In this document: piece by piece, positions 25,250 through 33,392 of the stretch
How positions within the stretch are numbered: position 1 is the stretch's first letter
Layout: each line of letters starts with the position of its first letter
From: an uncultured Mycoplasmatota bacterium
GTDB taxonomy: Bacteria; Bacillota_I; Bacilli_A; RF39; UBA660
NCBI GenBank assembly: GCA_947166445.1
Contig: CAMVED010000007.1
Coordinates: forward strand, 1 to 55,439
Direction of reading: 5' to 3'
DNA length: 55,439 bases
Made by a program: the position numbers and the translations under genes
The notes under the pieces: model-generated
What the model saw: only the letters and a program-made list of their open reading frames with translations
What the model was told of the DNA's origin: nothing
Database searches by the model: none

Positions 25250-26857
25250 ATGGAAAAAACTTATGTTTTTGGACATCACAATCCAGATACAGATGCTGTT
25301 GGAGGTGCTATTAGTTTATCTTATTTAAAAAATAAATTAGGTATGGATACTGAACCTAGAGTACTTGATGAAATCAATAAAGAAACTGAATATGTATTAA
25401 ATTACTTTAATGTTCCAGTGCCTAACTATTTAGATAATGTTAAATTACAAATAAAGGATATTGTTTATCATAAAGATTATTTTATGAAGAGTACTGATTC
25501 AATAAAAAAGGTATATGATTTTTTAGTAGACAAAGAAATCACTGGACTTCCTATAGTAGATGAAGATGGTAAGTATGTAGGACTACTCACTTTAAAAATG
25601 ATTTTAAATCACTTATTTGGTGAAAATATTAAAACTTTAAAAACGTCTTATACAAATTTGCTTGAAGTTTTAGAAGGCTCTGAAGTTTTAAGATTTAATG
25701 ATGAAATTGAAGGAGAAATAGTAGCAAGTGGTAAATCAGAAAATATTAATGAAAATACTATTTTAATAACTACGAATAGACCAGATGTTATAGGAAATGT
25801 AATTGATAAAGGTGTTAAAAATATTATTGTTGTTGGAAAAGAAGAATTAGATGAAGATTGCATAAAAAAAGCTAAAGAAAACAAAGTTAATGTTATAAAA
25901 ACTAATCATGATACTTTCCATGTATTAAAGTTAATCGGACTTGCTAATTATACAGATGTATTCTGTGATAAAGGTGAAGTAACAGTTGTTAATGAAAATG
26001 AATACTATAATGATTTTGTGGATTTATCTAGAAAACTAAGACATAATAATTATCCAATAGTTGACAATGATAACAAATGTCTTGGACTTCTTCGTTTAAC
26101 TGATTTGGAAAACGTAAATAAAAAACATGTAATTTTAGTGGATCATAACGAAAGTGCTCAAAGTGTAACTGGACTTTCTCAAGCTGAAATAGTAGAAGTA
26201 GTAGACCATCATAAACTTGGAGATATATCTACAACTCTTCCAATTAACTTTAGAAATATGGCTGTAGGAAGCTCAAACACTATCATTTATAAGTTATTTG
26301 GAGAAAACAATGTTAAGATTCCAAAAGATATCGCAGGTGTTATGCTTTCTGGAATTTTATCTGATACTCTTATTTTAAAGAGTCCTACTACTACTGAAAC
26401 TGATAAAAAAGTAGTTGAAGAACTTGCTAAAATTGCTGATGTTGATTATGAAAAGTATGGATTTGATATGTTTAGAGCAGGAACTTCTCTGGAAGGAAAG
26501 ACCCAAAAAGAAGTAGTAAATACTGATATCAAAACATTTAGTTATGATGAAGAAACTAAATATGCAGTAAGTCAAATCTTTACTTTAGATTTTGATTCAA
26601 TTAAAAAGGATATGGAAAGTTATATTTCGTTAATCGAAGAAATGAAAAATGAAAATGGATTTAAGTTTATTGTAGTAGCTATTACTGATATTATTAGAAA
26701 CGGATCATACTTCATCTTTACTGAAAGCGGTAAGGAAGTACTTGAAGCAGGTTATGGATTAAAAGATATAGAACAAGGTGTTTATTTGGATGATCAAGTA
26801 TCTAGAAAAAAACAAGTAGTTCCTACATTAATAAATGGTCTTAATAGAATAAAATAA
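25250..26857 (+). CDS. ppaC: Manganese-dependent inorganic pyrophosphatase with regulatory CBS/DRTGG insert
   Basis: About 535 residues of the DHH family II pyrophosphatase. The N-terminal metal motif is VFGHHNPDTDA, and the DHH motif is VDHHKLGD near residue 320. A regulatory insert lies between: CBS domains (STDSIKKVYDFLVDKEITGL, then NYPIVDNDNKCLGLLRL) around a DRTGG domain (TTNRPDVIGNVI). CBS-containing enzymes of this family are regulated by adenine nucleotides. The C-terminal substrate-binding domain ends RKKQVVPTL. The ATG at 25250 follows AAAAGGAGTG; a GTG at 25241 precedes the proper spacing. It hydrolyses PPi made by biosynthesis. Confidence 0.95.
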   Translation: MEKTYVFGHHNPDTDAVGGAISLSYLKNKLGMDTEPRVLDEINKETEYVLNYFNVPVPNYLDNVKLQIKDIVYHKDYFMKSTDSIKKVYDFLVDKEITGLPIVDEDGKYVGLLTLKMILNHLFGENIKTLKTSYTNLLEVLEGSEVLRFNDEIEGEIVASGKSENINENTILITTNRPDVIGNVIDKGVKNIIVVGKEELDEDCIKKAKENKVNVIKTNHDTFHVLKLIGLANYTDVFCDKGEVTVVNENEYYNDFVDLSRKLRHNNYPIVDNDNKCLGLLRLTDLENVNKKHVILVDHNESAQSVTGLSQAEIVEVVDHHKLGDISTTLPINFRNMAVGSSNTIIYKLFGENNVKIPKDIAGVMLSGILSDTLILKSPTTTETDKKVVEELAKIADVDYEKYGFDMFRAGTSLEGKTQKEVVNTDIKTFSYDEETKYAVSQIFTLDFDSIKKDMESYISLIEEMKNENGFKFIVVAITDIIRNGSYFIFTESGKEVLEAGYGLKDIEQGVYLDDQVSRKKQVVPTLINGLNRIK

Positions 26858-26877
26858 TTAATATTTCATAAAAAACT

Positions 26878-26946
26878 TTGCAAATCAAAGGTTTTGTGAT
26901 ATAATCTAAATACAACGAAGTGGGAAATTCCCACTTTTGTTTCGTT
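26878..26946 (+). promoter_or_regulatory. Promoter and leader hairpin of the rimP-nusA-infB operon
   Basis: TTGCAA (26878-26883), a 16-base spacer and TGA-TATAAT (26900-26905). Downstream, AACGAA and GTGGG pair with CCCAC and TTCGTT (26914-26946), forming a strong two-part hairpin just before the AAGGAGG of rimP. It may control leader transcript stability or translation; the T run is broken, so it is not a clear terminator. Confidence 0.6.
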
Positions 26947-26959
26947 TTAAGGAGGTATC

Positions 26960-27196
26960 ATGGAAGAAAAAGTAAAAAAAGCAATAGAGAAACCTTTAGA
27001 AAATCTAAATATGGTAATAGATTCTATAAGTTTTGAAAAAGGAAATTTAAACATAGTATTAGATAGTGATGAAATAATTGATTTAGATAGAATTGTTGAA
27101 GCTAGTCATTTAGTAAATGATATTCTAGATAAAGAAGATTTTATAAAAGATGGATATATGTTAGACATATCAAGTAAAGAAAAAGGAGGTAATTAA
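26960..27196 (+). CDS. rimP: Short RimP-like ribosome maturation factor (N-terminal domain only)
   Basis: A 78-residue protein in the rimP position of the nusA operon. Residues 1-75 match the RimP N-terminal domain pattern (IDLDRIVEASHLVNDILDKE, then GYMLDISSKEKGG; the family usually has YxLEVSSPG here). RimP is normally about 150 residues, with a C-terminal SH3-like domain that is absent here. The stop codon is contained in the RBS region of nusA (AAAGGAGG), with no leftover coding sequence, so the loss looks established rather than a recent frameshift. It assists 30S maturation. Confidence 0.7.
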   Translation: MEEKVKKAIEKPLENLNMVIDSISFEKGNLNIVLDSDEIIDLDRIVEASHLVNDILDKEDFIKDGYMLDISSKEKGGN

Positions 27197-27197
27197 T

Positions 27198-28268
27198 ATG
27201 AATGGGAAAGAGTTTTTAAATGCAGTTGATCTTTTAGAAAAAGAAAAGAAAATAAGTAGAGATGTAATATTCGAAGCAATGGAACTTGCACTTCTTTCTG
27301 CTTATAAAAAGAATTTTGATTCTTTAACAAACGCAAAAGTAAATATAAATAGAGAGACTGGAGATATAAAAATATATTCTTATAAAACAGTAGTTGAAAA
27401 AGTAGAAGATGAGGATACTGAAATATCTTTAAAAGATGCTCAAAAAATAGATAAAACTAAGGAACTTGGTGATACAATCGATACTGAAGTAACACCAGAT
27501 AATTTTGGTAGAGTTGCCGCAAGTACTGCTAAACAAGTTGTTATTCAAAAAGTAAGAGAGGCTGAAAGAAATAGTTTAATCGAAGAGTTTGGAGAAAAAG
27601 AAGGAGAGCTTATCTCAGGAGTTGTTGCTCTTGAAGATGAAAATAACTATTATATCGATTTAGGAAGAACAAATGGTATACTTCCTAAAAGTGAACTTAT
27701 TGGTGATGAAAAAATAGAAATGGGTTCTAATATAAAGGCTTATGTTACAAAAGTAAATTCAAACTCAAAGGGAACTATAATTCTTTTATCAAGAAGTCAT
27801 TATAATTTTGTAAAAAGATTATTTGAACTTGAAATACCAGAACTTGCAGATGGTTCTGTAATGATATATGGTGTTGCAAGAGATCCAGGTTCAAGATCAA
27901 AAGTTGCAGTTTACTCTGAATATGCAAATATTGATCCAATAGGATGCTGTATTGGTGAAAAAGGTTCAAGAATATCAAGTATAATAAAAGAATTATCTGG
28001 TGAAAAATTAGATATAATTAAATATTCTGAAGATAAAGAAGAATTTATTAAAAATGCACTAAACCCTGCCAAAAATGTATCTGTGTTTATACTTGATCCA
28101 AAGAAAAGTGAAGCACTTGCTATTGCAGATGGCGATGATTTTTCACTTGCACTTGGTAAAAAAGGACAAAATGTACGTTTAGCATCACGTCTTACTAAAT
28201 TTAAAATAGATGTAAAAAACAGTGAACAAGTAAAAGAAATGGGTATTAATATAAGAGTAGGTGAATAA
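27198..28268 (+). CDS. nusA: Transcription termination/antitermination factor NusA
   Basis: A 356-residue NusA: N-terminal RNA-polymerase-binding domain, S1 domain at about 130-200 (ISGVVALEDENNYYIDLGR), and two KH domains (VARDPGSRSKVAVYS, GCCIGEKGSRISSI, LALGKKGQNVRLASRL). It modulates pausing and termination. It follows rimP with 1 base between the genes, uses AAAGGAGG, and overlaps the upstream edge of the ylxR gene. Confidence 0.97.
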   Translation: MNGKEFLNAVDLLEKEKKISRDVIFEAMELALLSAYKKNFDSLTNAKVNINRETGDIKIYSYKTVVEKVEDEDTEISLKDAQKIDKTKELGDTIDTEVTPDNFGRVAASTAKQVVIQKVREAERNSLIEEFGEKEGELISGVVALEDENNYYIDLGRTNGILPKSELIGDEKIEMGSNIKAYVTKVNSNSKGTIILLSRSHYNFVKRLFELEIPELADGSVMIYGVARDPGSRSKVAVYSEYANIDPIGCCIGEKGSRISSIIKELSGEKLDIIKYSEDKEEFIKNALNPAKNVSVFILDPKKSEALAIADGDDFSLALGKKGQNVRLASRLTKFKIDVKNSEQVKEMGINIRVGE

Positions 28269-28269
28269 T

Positions 28270-28527
28270 ATGAAACCAAAAAAAATTCCTATGAGAACAT
28301 GTGTTGTTACTCATGAAAAATATCCTAAAAAAGAACTAATAAGAGTGGTAAGAACTCCTGAAGGAATAGTTATAGTAGATGAAACAGGTAAACAAAATGG
28401 AAGAGGAGCTTACTTAAAAAAAGATAAAGAAGTAATTGAAAAAGCTAGAACTAGTAAAGTTTTAGAAAGACATTTAGAGACAAGTATTGAGGATAAAATA
28501 TACGATGAACTTTTAGAAAAATGTTAA
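28270..28527 (+). CDS. ylxR: YlxR/RnpM-family RNA-binding protein
   Basis: About 85 residues with the family signature PMRTCVVTHEKYPKKELIR and GKQNGRGAYL. In Bacillus subtilis the homologue binds RNase P RNA and modulates tRNA processing (RnpM). It sits between nusA and infB as in other Firmicutes, but the ylxQ (L7Ae-like) gene that normally follows is absent. The start at 28270 is chosen for the GTAGGTGA RBS. Confidence 0.9.
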   Translation: MKPKKIPMRTCVVTHEKYPKKELIRVVRTPEGIVIVDETGKQNGRGAYLKKDKEVIEKARTSKVLERHLETSIEDKIYDELLEKC

Positions 28528-28555
28528 ATAAATAATATAGAAAGTGGTGATAAAT

Positions 28556-30682
28556 ATGATGAGTGTAATGGAATATGCAGTTGATGTAGACAGATCAGTA
28601 GAAGAAGTCTTAAGTTTATGCAAGAAGTTAAATATAAATGTATCTAACGAAAATGATATGTTAAGTGAAGATGATATCATTATGCTTGATAATGAACTTC
28701 CTACAGATGAAGAGGCCAATGAAACATCTGTAGAAGAAGACAATAACTATTATGATGAAGTAGTTGACGATGATGAACTTGAAAAAGATTTAAGAATAGA
28801 AACTGTTCAAGATAAGTCTACTCAAAAAATGAAAAAGAAACCAGTTTCAAATAAAAAAGATACAAAAGATTATTTAAAAGCTAAGAAAAAACTATATAAG
28901 CATAAGGAAAAACTTCAAACTAATGTTGATGAAAGCGACAATGTTGTACTATATAAAGAAGGTATGACTGTAAAAGAACTTGCTGATGCTCTTGGAGAAG
29001 CTCCTGCCACTTTGATCAAAAAATTATTTGATCTTGGGGCACTTACTAATTTAAATCAAAGCATAGATTTTTCTACTGCTGAACTTTTAGTAGTAGACTA
29101 TAACAAAGAATTAGTAAAAGAAGAAACTAGAGATATATCAAATTTCGAAGAATATGAAATAATTGATAATGATGAGGATTTAGAAGTACGTCCTCCAGTA
29201 GTAACTATAATGGGACATGTTGACCATGGTAAAACTTCTCTTCTTGATGCTATAAGACAAACAAGTGTAGTATCTGGAGAAGCAGGGGGAATCACTCAAC
29301 ATATTGGAGCATATCAAGTTAAAGCAAATGATAGATTAATTACATTTATTGATACTCCGGGACACGCTGCTTTTACTGAGATGAGAGCAAGAGGAGCTTC
29401 TGTAACAGATATTGTAATTATAATTGTTTCAGCAGAAGATGGGGTTAAACCTCAAACTTTGGAGGCTATAGATCATGCAAAAGCTGCTAAAGTTCCTATA
29501 ATTGTAGCTATTAATAAAATGGATTTACCTAATGCTAATCCTGAAAGAGTTTTAACAGAGCTTTCTGAAGCTGGTCTTACTCCTGAAGAATGGGGAGGAG
29601 ATACTTTAGTAAATAAGATTTCTGCTAAAACAAAGATGGGTATTCCTGAACTATTAGATAATATTCTTTTAATTGCGGATATGGAAAATTTAAAAGCTAA
29701 TCCAAATAGATATGCAAGTGGATCAGTTATTGAAGCAAGACTTGATAAGAACATTGGTAGTGTTGCTACAGTTCTTATTCAAAACGGTACACTTCGTCTT
29801 GGAGATCCAATAGTTGTTGGTACTAATTATGGCAAAGTAAGAACTCTTAAAAATGATAAAGGTGAAAATATCACTACAGCAGCACCTAGTACACCTGTAG
29901 AAATAACAGGATTAAATGATCTTCCTGTTGCGGGTGATCGTTTCATGGCATTTGAAACAGAAAAGGAAGCAAGAAAAGTATCTGAAGAAAGAAAACAACG
30001 CTCTGCAGAAACTAATACTAATAGATCTGGTATGACACTTGAAGATTTATTTAGTAAGGTTAAAGATGGCGCTAAAACAATTAGTGTAGTATTAAAAACT
30101 GATGTAAAAGGTAGCGAAGAAGCTATAAAACAATCACTTTCTAAAATAGATTCGCATGATGTAAAAGTAGATGTTATAAGAAGTGGTGTTGGAACTATTA
30201 CTGAAAGTGATGTAATACTTGCTAATGCATCTGATGCAATCATAATTGGGTTTAATGTAAGACCAAATAATAAAACAGTAGATCTTGCTAAAGAATATGG
30301 AGTAGATATAAGACTTCATAATGTAATCTATAAAATAATTGAAGAACTTGAAGATGCAATACTAGGCATGTTAGATCCAGAATATGAAGAAAAAGTTTTA
30401 GGAAGTGCAGAAGTAAGACAATTATTTAAATTTTCAAAAGTTGGAACTATTGCAGGATGCTTTGTTCAAGAAGGTGTTATTAAAAGCAATGACAAAGCAA
30501 GGGTAGTTCGTGATGGAATTGTAATATATGATGGGAACATTGGTTCTATTCAAAGAGGAAAAGATAAAGCAAATGAAGTTAAAAAAGGTATTGAATGTGG
30601 CATAACTATAGAAAACTTTAATGATATTAAAGAAGGAGATATTATTGAAGCATACACAATGGAAGAGGTAAAGAGAAAATGA
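28556..30682 (+). CDS. infB: Translation initiation factor IF-2
   Basis: About 708 residues. The acidic N-terminal region is short compared with Bacillus IF-2. An IF2-N domain follows (LYKEGMTVKELADALGEAPA), then the GTPase with TIMGHVDHGKTSLLDAI, DTPGHAAFTEMRARGA and AINKMDLP, and C-terminal beta-barrel and initiator-tRNA-binding domains. It recruits fMet-tRNA to the 30S subunit. The start follows GTGGTGAT; ATG at 28559 is an equal alternative. The 3' end overlaps rbfA by 4 bases. Confidence 0.97.
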   Translation: MMSVMEYAVDVDRSVEEVLSLCKKLNINVSNENDMLSEDDIIMLDNELPTDEEANETSVEEDNNYYDEVVDDDELEKDLRIETVQDKSTQKMKKKPVSNKKDTKDYLKAKKKLYKHKEKLQTNVDESDNVVLYKEGMTVKELADALGEAPATLIKKLFDLGALTNLNQSIDFSTAELLVVDYNKELVKEETRDISNFEEYEIIDNDEDLEVRPPVVTIMGHVDHGKTSLLDAIRQTSVVSGEAGGITQHIGAYQVKANDRLITFIDTPGHAAFTEMRARGASVTDIVIIIVSAEDGVKPQTLEAIDHAKAAKVPIIVAINKMDLPNANPERVLTELSEAGLTPEEWGGDTLVNKISAKTKMGIPELLDNILLIADMENLKANPNRYASGSVIEARLDKNIGSVATVLIQNGTLRLGDPIVVGTNYGKVRTLKNDKGENITTAAPSTPVEITGLNDLPVAGDRFMAFETEKEARKVSEERKQRSAETNTNRSGMTLEDLFSKVKDGAKTISVVLKTDVKGSEEAIKQSLSKIDSHDVKVDVIRSGVGTITESDVILANASDAIIIGFNVRPNNKTVDLAKEYGVDIRLHNVIYKIIEELEDAILGMLDPEYEEKVLGSAEVRQLFKFSKVGTIAGCFVQEGVIKSNDKARVVRDGIVIYDGNIGSIQRGKDKANEVKKGIECGITIENFNDIKEGDIIEAYTMEEVKRK

Positions 30683-31026
30683 GTTTAAAAACACAAAAAC
30701 TTGGAAGTTTATTCACTAAAGAAATAAGTAGAATAATACTTGAAGAAGTAAAGAATCCTAAAATAAAATTTGTAACAATAACAGATTGTGATATAACAAA
30801 TGATTTATCTTATGCCAAAGTATCTTTTTTAACTTTAAATAGAGATGATAAAGAAGAAATAGAAAAAGCATTAAATAGTGCTGCTAATTTTATAGAAATA
30901 TCTTTATCTAAATGTATTGATATTAGAAAAATGCCTCAAATAAGTTTTCATTATGATAACTCTGTAGAATATGGAGAAAATATCGAAAGAAAAATAAAGG
31001 AATTAAAAGATGAAAATAAAATGTAA
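30679..31026 (+). CDS. rbfA: Ribosome-binding factor A
   Basis: A 115-residue RbfA with the KH-like fold (LGSLFTKEISRIILEEVKNP, FVTITDCDITNDLSYAKV, RKMPQISFHYDNSVEYGENI). It helps mature the 16S rRNA 5' end under cold or growth stress. It is coupled to infB by ATGA and ends the operon at a terminator. Confidence 0.95.
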   Translation: MSLKTQKLGSLFTKEISRIILEEVKNPKIKFVTITDCDITNDLSYAKVSFLTLNRDDKEEIEKALNSAANFIEISLSKCIDIRKMPQISFHYDNSVEYGENIERKIKELKDENKM

Positions 31027-31049
31027 AGACTAGTAATAGTCTTTTTTTG
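31025..31049 (+). terminator. Terminator of the nusA-infB-rbfA operon
   Basis: AAAGACTA (31025-31032), loop GTAA, TAGTCTTT (31037-31044), then T's. The stem overlaps the rbfA stop. Confidence 0.85.
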
Positions 31050-31052
31050 TAA

Positions 31053-31192
31053 TTGAATTACTTATATGTTATAGTATACATATGAAGGGAACTTCATATA
31101 ATAAAAAAGGATACGTTTGAAGTAGTACTCAAACGCTTTCCCATATGGTTTGGCGTCTGAAATCACTAGGTTGTGAAATCAGACGCTTTTGT
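31053..31192 (+). ncRNA. Candidate antisense RNA (antitoxin) opposing a tiny toxin gene
   Basis: A promoter TTGAAT (31053-31058), 16-base spacer and TATACA (31075-31080) points to a start near 31087. The RNA would begin GGGAACTTCATATAAT, form a hairpin (CGTTTGA with TCAAACG, about 31113-31136), and end at the strong hairpin GCGTCTGA (31153-31160) with TCAGACGC (31179-31186) followed by TTTT. Its whole length is complementary to the 3' untranslated part of the minus-strand transcript from 31269. This layout is that of txpA/ratA-like type I systems. Confidence 0.55.
31103..31137 (-). terminator. Terminator of the tiny minus-strand toxin transcript
   Basis: On the minus strand CGTTTGA, a loop and TCAAACG are followed by TATCC and a run of six T's. 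The hairpin lies inside the antisense RNA region, so the two transcripts overlap at their 3' ends. Confidence 0.5.
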
Positions 31193-31269
31193 TATTTATA
31201 TAAAAGTGTAACTATTATAAAGAATAACAGTAATATAATGATAGATTGAGTTGTTTCTCTTTTTGTCAC
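31192..31269 (-). CDS. 25-residue hydrophobic peptide, type I toxin-like
   Basis: A GTG-started ORF on the minus strand encoding MTKRETTQSIIIL then LLFFIIVTLLYK: a polar N-terminus, one hydrophobic helix and a terminal lysine. AAAGGAG stands 7 bases upstream of the GTG, an excellent RBS. A promoter is visible on the minus strand (TTTACA at 31369-31374 and TACAAT at 31347-31352, spacer 16). The size, the ET-Q motif before the helix and the convergent antisense RNA resemble Firmicutes type I toxins (holin-like, TxpA/Fst-type). Such peptides damage the membrane when not repressed. The identification is by layout and character, not by a clear homologue. Confidence 0.6.
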   Translation of the reverse strand: MTKRETTQSIIILLLFFIIVTLLYK

Positions 31270-31346
31270 TGTATCACTCCTTTCTTTTAGGCAACCCCTG
31301 AAAGATAAAAGGAAAAGTGTCTGATTGTTTCAAACGTATCTACTAG

Positions 31347-31374
31347 ATTGTACAATAATAGAACAATGTGTAAA
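31347..31374 (-). promoter_or_regulatory. Promoter of the tiny toxin-like gene
   Basis: Minus strand: TTTACA at 31374-31369, 16-base spacer, TACAAT at 31352-31347. The predicted mRNA 5' end is near 31340 and would read GATACGTTTGAAAC. Confidence 0.5.
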
Positions 31375-31407
31375 TGAAATATAATAAACTGGAAAAAACT
31401 GGTAAAA

Positions 31408-31436
31408 AAAACTAATCAATTAAAGTGATTAGTTTT
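31408..31436 (-). terminator. Terminator of the HIT protein gene
   Basis: AACTAATCA and TGATTAGTT arms with a 7-base loop; a T run follows on the minus strand. Confidence 0.75.
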
Positions 31437-31437
31437 T

Positions 31438-31809
31438 CTATTCCATAATAGTTTTTAAAACTTCTTCTAAATTTTCTTTTCCATCTTTTTCTTCATCATA
31501 AAATGGTATTAAGTGTAAGTGATAATGCTTTACTTCTTGAAGTTTTCCATTGTTTTGTACTAATTGTATTGACGCTGGATTTAGTTTTTCTTTTAGTTTG
31601 TTATATATTTCTTTTCCAATTTTATTAATGTGATTTAAAGTTTCTAAATCAATTTCTTCGTAATCGAGAATATGCTTTTTAGGAACTATTAATGTGTGTC
31701 CATAAGAAACTGGACCTGCACTTAAAAATACAATTACTGTATCATCTTCATATAATTTAAAACTATTAAACTCTCCACTTATTATTTTACAAAATACACA
31801 ATCTTTCAT
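31438..31809 (-). CDS. HIT-family nucleotide hydrolase
   Basis: A 123-residue histidine triad protein with the catalytic HYHLHLIPFY motif, the N-terminal CVFCKIISGEFNSFKLYED pattern and the PKKHILDYEEID segment. HIT proteins hydrolyse AMP-linked or dinucleoside polyphosphate substrates. The gene diverges from the suf operon. Confidence 0.93.
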   Translation of the reverse strand: MKDCVFCKIISGEFNSFKLYEDDTVIVFLSAGPVSYGHTLIVPKKHILDYEEIDLETLNHINKIGKEIYNKLKEKLNPASIQLVQNNGKLQEVKHYHLHLIPFYDEEKDGKENLEEVLKTIME

Positions 31810-31929
31810 ATTTTCACCTCTTTTATAGTATACTACAATATTTTTAAAAATTAAATAATATAATAGTGTAGTATTTGTTTTTTATTGTTAAATTAATGAT
31901 TTGGTGCTAAAATATAGGTGGTGATTTTT
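31810..31929. promoter_or_regulatory. Divergent promoter region between hit and suf
   Basis: An 8-base inverted repeat, ATACTACA (31830-31837) and TGTAGTAT (31867-31874), flanks a TATAAT-like sequence. It could be an operator for the divergent genes or two similar promoter edges; no regulator can be assigned. Confidence 0.3.
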
Positions 31930-32700
31930 ATGAACATGAAAATTAAAGATTTAACTGTTAAAGTAAAAGAAAAAACAGTTTTAGATAATTTAAATTTAAA
32001 TATTGAAGAAGGGGAAATTCATGTAATAATGGGTCCAAATGGAGTGGGTAAAAGTACATTATCTAATGTAATTATGGGATCTCCTGTATATGAAGTAACT
32101 TCTGGAGATATTTTAGTAAATAATAAATCAATTCTACCTCTTACAACTGATGAAAGAGCAAGACTTGGAATATTTTTATCATTCCAAAATCCTATAGATA
32201 TTGAGGGTGTTACTAATCAAGAATTTTTAAAAATGGCTATTAATTCAAATCGTGAAACACCAATTGGATTATATGATTTTATAAAAGAACTTGAAGAGAA
32301 TTATAAGGATCTAAATTTTCCAAAGGAAATGATGCATCGTGGAATAAATCAAAATTTTTCTGGTGGAGAAAAAAAGAAAAATGAAATAATTCAAATGAAG
32401 ACATTAAAACCAAGTTTATTAATTCTTGATGAACTTGATTCGGGACTTGATGTTGATAGTTTAGATTTAGTATGTAAGAATGTATTGGAATATAAGGCTA
32501 GAGCGAATTGCTCAATTCTTTTAATTACTCATTATAATAGGATACTTGAAAAACTAAAGCCTGATTTTGTTCATGTTTTAAAAGATGGAAAAATAATAAA
32601 AACTGGAAATTCCTCTTTGGCAGATCTCATCGAAGAAAAAGGATATAAAATATTTGAAAATAGTGAAAACAAACAAGAAGAGGATATTATTCATGAATAA
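31930..32700 (+). CDS. sufC: Fe-S assembly ATPase SufC
   Basis: About 256 residues of an ABC-type ATPase. Walker A is IMGPNGVGKST, the signature is NFSGGEKKKNEII, and Walker B is LLILDELDSGLDVD. The Q loop SFQNPIDIEG is typical of SufC. It drives the SufBCD scaffold. The start at 31930 follows GGTGGTGAT. It heads a sufCDSUB operon in the Bacillus order. Confidence 0.97.
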   Translation: MNMKIKDLTVKVKEKTVLDNLNLNIEEGEIHVIMGPNGVGKSTLSNVIMGSPVYEVTSGDILVNNKSILPLTTDERARLGIFLSFQNPIDIEGVTNQEFLKMAINSNRETPIGLYDFIKELEENYKDLNFPKEMMHRGINQNFSGGEKKKNEIIQMKTLKPSLLILDELDSGLDVDSLDLVCKNVLEYKARANCSILLITHYNRILEKLKPDFVHVLKDGKIIKTGNSSLADLIEEKGYKIFENSENKQEEDIIHE

Positions 32701-33388
32701 AATATTTGTAGAAGATATAGATAGTCAAAAAGATCTTTATCTTAAAGATGACACTATACTCATAATAGATAAAAGTGATAAAAAACTAAGTCTTAAAATA
32801 GAAGATGATGTAACAGTTTTTGCTTTAATACTTTTTTCGAATATAAATATAGTTTACGATACATGTTATAATACTAAGTTAAATATTTTTACCGTAGATA
32901 GTTCTATGAGTCTTGATATAAATCTAATGAAGGATAATATATATTTTAATTATTTTTATAGCAATATTAATAATAATGATAATAACTATGAAGTTAATAT
33001 AAATCATTTGGGCAGTAACATAACAAGTAAAATAACTAACCATGGAATAAATACTGAAAATAATAAATTATCTTATACTATTAATACTATAGTTCCTAAA
33101 GATTATACTAATATAAAAACTAGTCAAGATAGTAAGATAATAGTATTAAAAGACAACAATGCCACAATTAAACCAAATCTATTAATAGATAATGATGATA
33201 TTGAAGCTAGCCATGCTGCTTATATAGGTAAGTTTAATGAAGAAAAAATTTTTTATCTTATGACAAGGGGAATTGATAAAAATAATGCCACTGATTTATT
33301 AGTTAGATCGTTTCTCATTGGTGATATGAATCTTTCTTATGAACAAAAAGAGATTATTTTAGATAATATAAAAAAGTATTGGAGGTGA
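32693..33388 (+). CDS. sufD: Short SufD-like scaffold subunit
   Basis: About 231 residues from the ATG at 32693, which overlaps the sufC stop. The C-terminal part matches SufB/SufD (DIEASHAAYIGKFNEEKIFY, LMTRGIDKNNATDLLVRSFL). SufD in Bacillus has about 437 residues, so the N-terminal domain is missing and only part of the beta-helix core remains. The position between sufC and sufS and the conserved C-terminus make SufD the best call. It would pair with SufB to hold the nascent cluster. Confidence 0.8.
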   Translation: MNKIFVEDIDSQKDLYLKDDTILIIDKSDKKLSLKIEDDVTVFALILFSNINIVYDTCYNTKLNIFTVDSSMSLDINLMKDNIYFNYFYSNINNNDNNYEVNINHLGSNITSKITNHGINTENNKLSYTINTIVPKDYTNIKTSQDSKIIVLKDNNATIKPNLLIDNDDIEASHAAYIGKFNEEKIFYLMTRGIDKNNATDLLVRSFLIGDMNLSYEQKEIILDNIKKYWR

Positions 33389-33392
33389 TAAA

